15,309 nt of DNA from an uncultured Lachnospiraceae bacterium. Lineage in GTDB: Bacteria > Bacillota > Clostridia > Lachnospirales > Lachnospiraceae. Under the pieces are notes generated by a model, which was not told the DNA's origin, did not search any database, and worked only from the letters and a program-made list of their open reading frames with translations. Below are positions 12,646 to 15,309 of this stretch, in pieces (the stretch's first letter is position 1; each line of letters opens with the position of its first letter). Position numbers and translations under genes: made by a program. The stretch covers positions 1-15,309 of the forward strand of contig CAJTMB010000046.1 in NCBI GenBank assembly GCA_910577105.1, in the 5' to 3' direction.

Positions 12646-15276
12646 ATGAAAAAATGGGTGTACTTATTCAGCGAAGGTGACATGAGCATGCGTAACCTTC
12701 TGGGTGGTAAGGGTGCTAACTTGGCTGAGATGACAAGTATTGGTCTGCCTGTTCCTCAGGGCTTTACCATTACTACAGAGGCTTGTACGCAGTATTATGA
12801 GGATGGCCGTAAGATTAATGATGAAATCATGGGTCAGATTATGGAGTATGTAGCTGAAATGGAGAAAATCAACGGTAAGAAGTTTGGGGACCTGAAGAAT
12901 CCCTTACTTGTTTCCGTTCGTTCCGGTGCCCGCGCTTCCATGCCCGGTATGATGGATACCATTTTGAATCTGGGTCTGAATGACGAAGTTGTTGCGGCAA
13001 TGATTGCCGGCAACCCCGACCCTGCTTTTGAGCGTTTCGTTTACGACTCCTACAGACGTTTTATCCAGATGTTCTCCGATGTGGTTATGGAAGTTGGTAA
13101 GAAATACTTTGAGCAGCTTATCGACAAAATGAAAGAAGAGAAGGGCGTTCAGTTTGACGTTGAATTGACCGCTGCCGATTTGAAGACCCTGGCTGAACAG
13201 TTCAAGGCTGAGTATAAGAACCAGCTTGGCAAGGATTTCCCCGCAGACCCTGTAGAACAGTTGAAGCTGGCTATCGAGGCTGTGTTCCGTTCTTGGGACA
13301 ACCCTCGTGCAAATGTATATCGTCGTGACAATGATATTCCTTATTCCTGGGGTACCGCTGTAAACGTAATGCCTATGGTATTCGGTAACTTGAATAATGA
13401 GTCCGGTACCGGCGTTGCATTTACCCGTGACCCTGCAACCGGCGAGAAGAAGCTGATGGGCGAGTTCTTAAAGAATGCACAGGGCGAGGACGTGGTAGCA
13501 GGTGTTCGTACACCTATGCCTATCGCACAGATGGAACAGGAGTTCCCTGAGGCGTATGATGAGTTCATTAAGGTTTGCGAAACTCTGGAGAATCATTACC
13601 ATGATATGCAGGATATGGAGTTTACCGTGGAGAACAAAAAGCTGTACATGCTGCAGTGCCGTAACGGTAAAAGAACTGCTCAGGCAGCTTTGAAGATTGC
13701 ATGTGATTTGGTTGATGAGGGACATAAGACAGAGGCAGAGGCAGTTGCCATGATTGACCCTCGTAATCTGGATACACTGCTTCATCCGCAGTTCGACGCA
13801 GATGCATTGAAGGCAGCTACGCCTCTGGGCAAGGGTCTTGGCGCTTCTCCCGGAGCTGCATGCGGTAAGGCAGTATTTACTGCCGAGGATGCTGAAGCAT
13901 GGGATGCAAAAGGCGAGAAGGTCGTGCTGGTTCGTCTGGAGACATCTCCTGAAGATATTACCGGTATGAAGGTTGCGCAGGGTATCCTGACTGTTCGTGG
14001 CGGCATGACTTCTCACGCAGCTGTAGTAGCTCGTGGTATGGGTACCTGCTGTGTATCCGGCTGTGGCGACATTGCTATGGACGAAGCTAACAAGAAGTTT
14101 ACTCTGGGCGGACAGGAATTCCACGAGGGAGATTACATCTCCATTGATGGTACTACCGGCAACATTTACGCAGGACAGATTAAGACGGTTGATGCTACTA
14201 TTGCCGGTGAATTTGGCCGCGTAATGGCTTGGGCTGACAAGTACAGAACCCTGAAGGTTCGTACCAATGCAGACACACCCGCAGATGCTAAGAAAGCACG
14301 CGAGCTGGGTGCTGAGGGTATTGGTCTTTGCCGTACAGAGCATATGTTCTTTGAGGAAGACAGAATTGCTGCTTTCCGCGAGATGATTTGCTCTGACACC
14401 GTAGAAGAGAGAGAAGCTGCCCTGGATAAGATTCTTCCTTATCAGCAGAGCGACTTTGAAAAATTATATGAGGCTCTTGAGGGATGTCCTGTTACCATCC
14501 GTTTCCTGGACCCGCCTCTTCATGAGTTTGTTCCTACCGAGGAAGCTGACATTGAGAAGCTGGCTCAGGCACAGGGTAAGTCTGTTGAGACCATCAAGAA
14601 CATCATCACTTCCCTGCATGAGTTTAACCCTATGATGGGACACAGAGGATGCCGTCTTGCTGTTACCTATCCTGAAATCGCTAAGATGCAGACCAGGGCA
14701 GTTATCCGTGCAGCCATCAATGTGAAGAAGGCTCATTCCGACTGGAACATTAAGCCTGAAATCATGATTCCTCTGATTTGTGAGGTTAAGGAACTTAAGT
14801 TTGTTAAGAAGGTAGTAGTTGAGACCGCTGACGCTGAAATTGCAGCAGCCGGAATCTCTATGGAATATGAAGTAGGTACCATGATTGAAATTCCCCGTGC
14901 AGCGCTGACTGCTGACGAGATTGCTAAGGAAGCTGACTTCTTCTGCTTCGGTACAAACGACCTGACCCAGATGGCTTTCGGATTCTCCCGCGATGACGCA
15001 GGTAAGTTCCTGAATGCTTACTATGACACCAAGATTTTCGAGAATGACCCGTTTGCAAAACTGGACCAGACTGGCGTCGGCAAGCTGATGGAAATGTCCA
15101 TCAAGTTGGGCAAGCCTGTTAATCCTAAGCTGCATGTAGGTATTTGTGGTGAGCATGGCGGAGACCCTTCTTCCGTAGAGTTCTGCCACAAGATTGGTCT
15201 GGATTACGTTTCCTGTTCTCCTTTCCGTGTACCTATCGCAAGACTGGCAGCGGCACAGGCGGCTATTTCCAAATGA
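12646..15276 (+). CDS. ppdK: Pyruvate, phosphate dikinase
   Basis: A complete 876-aa enzyme interconverting pyruvate + ATP + phosphate and phosphoenolpyruvate + AMP + pyrophosphate in central carbon metabolism. The N-terminal nucleotide-binding domain has SVRSGARASMPGMMDT at about 89-104. The swivelling phosphohistidine domain has GGMTSHAAVVARGMG with the phosphate-carrying H457. The C-terminal PEP/pyruvate barrel contains C834 in GICGEHGG, matching the catalytic Cys831 of the Clostridium symbiosum enzyme. All three sites look intact, and the length is that of bacterial PPDKs (about 875 aa). The ATG at 12646 has AAAGGAAG upstream; the in-frame TTG at 12625 is rejected. Codon use differs from the rest of the window (CGT for Arg and GGT for Gly dominate, against AGG/CGG elsewhere), as expected for a very highly expressed gene. 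It lies downstream of a terminator and is probably monocistronic. Confidence 0.98.
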   Translation: MKKWVYLFSEGDMSMRNLLGGKGANLAEMTSIGLPVPQGFTITTEACTQYYEDGRKINDEIMGQIMEYVAEMEKINGKKFGDLKNPLLVSVRSGARASMPGMMDTILNLGLNDEVVAAMIAGNPDPAFERFVYDSYRRFIQMFSDVVMEVGKKYFEQLIDKMKEEKGVQFDVELTAADLKTLAEQFKAEYKNQLGKDFPADPVEQLKLAIEAVFRSWDNPRANVYRRDNDIPYSWGTAVNVMPMVFGNLNNESGTGVAFTRDPATGEKKLMGEFLKNAQGEDVVAGVRTPMPIAQMEQEFPEAYDEFIKVCETLENHYHDMQDMEFTVENKKLYMLQCRNGKRTAQAALKIACDLVDEGHKTEAEAVAMIDPRNLDTLLHPQFDADALKAATPLGKGLGASPGAACGKAVFTAEDAEAWDAKGEKVVLVRLETSPEDITGMKVAQGILTVRGGMTSHAAVVARGMGTCCVSGCGDIAMDEANKKFTLGGQEFHEGDYISIDGTTGNIYAGQIKTVDATIAGEFGRVMAWADKYRTLKVRTNADTPADAKKARELGAEGIGLCRTEHMFFEEDRIAAFREMICSDTVEEREAALDKILPYQQSDFEKLYEALEGCPVTIRFLDPPLHEFVPTEEADIEKLAQAQGKSVETIKNIITSLHEFNPMMGHRGCRLAVTYPEIAKMQTRAVIRAAINVKKAHSDWNIKPEIMIPLICEVKELKFVKKVVVETADAEIAAAGISMEYEVGTMIEIPRAALTADEIAKEADFFCFGTNDLTQMAFGFSRDDAGKFLNAYYDTKIFENDPFAKLDQTGVGKLMEMSIKLGKPVNPKLHVGICGEHGGDPSSVEFCHKIGLDYVSCSPFRVPIARLAAAQAAISK

Positions 15277-15309
15277 TGCCATAGGATTTTTGGTACTCGC
15301 AGGCGAAAG

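Noticed and set aside
13468..14343. 291-codon minus-strand ORF inside ppdK
   Set aside because: It is a shadow of a gene with strong codon bias; ppdK motifs are intact on the plus strand and the antisense frame has no RBS or recognisable domain.
14464..15282. 272-codon minus-strand ORF over the end of ppdK
   Set aside because: Same cause: the antisense frame lacks stops because of ppdK codon choice.

Overview
The window looks like chromosomal DNA of a Clostridia-class Firmicute, most likely a Lachnospiraceae gut anaerobe. Reasons: strong GGAGG-type ribosome binding sites, moderate GC, an ATP-saving pyruvate phosphate dikinase, an ABC exporter paired with LytTR and DUF3021 genes, and lipoproteins that join a propeller-like half to a sugar-type solute-binding half. 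Genus cannot be fixed from this sequence alone. No rRNA, tRNA, CRISPR array or intact transposase was found.

Layout. (1) 1-4009: a small secreted Cys/His protein lies between a 14-bp inverted repeat pair. It is followed by two overlapping lipoprotein genes, the second a propeller-like/solute-binding fusion with no permease nearby. (2) 4031-6408: a long hairpin, a good promoter, an MFS/GPH-type transporter broken by a one-base frameshift at a G-run, and a membrane-anchored glycerophosphodiester phosphodiesterase. (3) 6456-9521: a 607-aa regulator built from two tandem HTH-TPR units. A 48-aa signal-peptide-bearing ORF, too short for usual ORF cut-offs, is encoded convergently and overlaps its 3' end by 11 bp. 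After it comes about 1.1 kb of gene-poor DNA rich in repeats. (4) 9522-12440: ABC ATPase, ABC-2 permease, LytTR regulator and DUF3021 membrane protein, with an elaborate hairpin plus terminator between the two ABC genes. (5) 12646-15276: ppdK, whose codon use differs sharply from its neighbours, as in a very highly expressed gene.

The most interesting signal is a candidate peptide-signalling system. The double HTH-TPR protein resembles RRNPP-type (Rgg/PlcR/ComR-like) peptide receptors. The 48-aa ORF has a strong RBS, a signal peptide and its own minus-strand intrinsic terminator, which sits inside the regulator's coding sequence. A 16-bp motif, GTGCCAGNTTTGTTAT, occurs six times. One copy lies 72 bp upstream of the 48-aa peptide gene and one lies 95 bp upstream of the secreted Cys/His protein at the left end of the window. 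The other four are scattered through the 8.5-9.2 kb intergenic region. I infer that these sites mark one regulon, possibly run by the double regulator. The sequence shows the motif and the architecture but not the binding.
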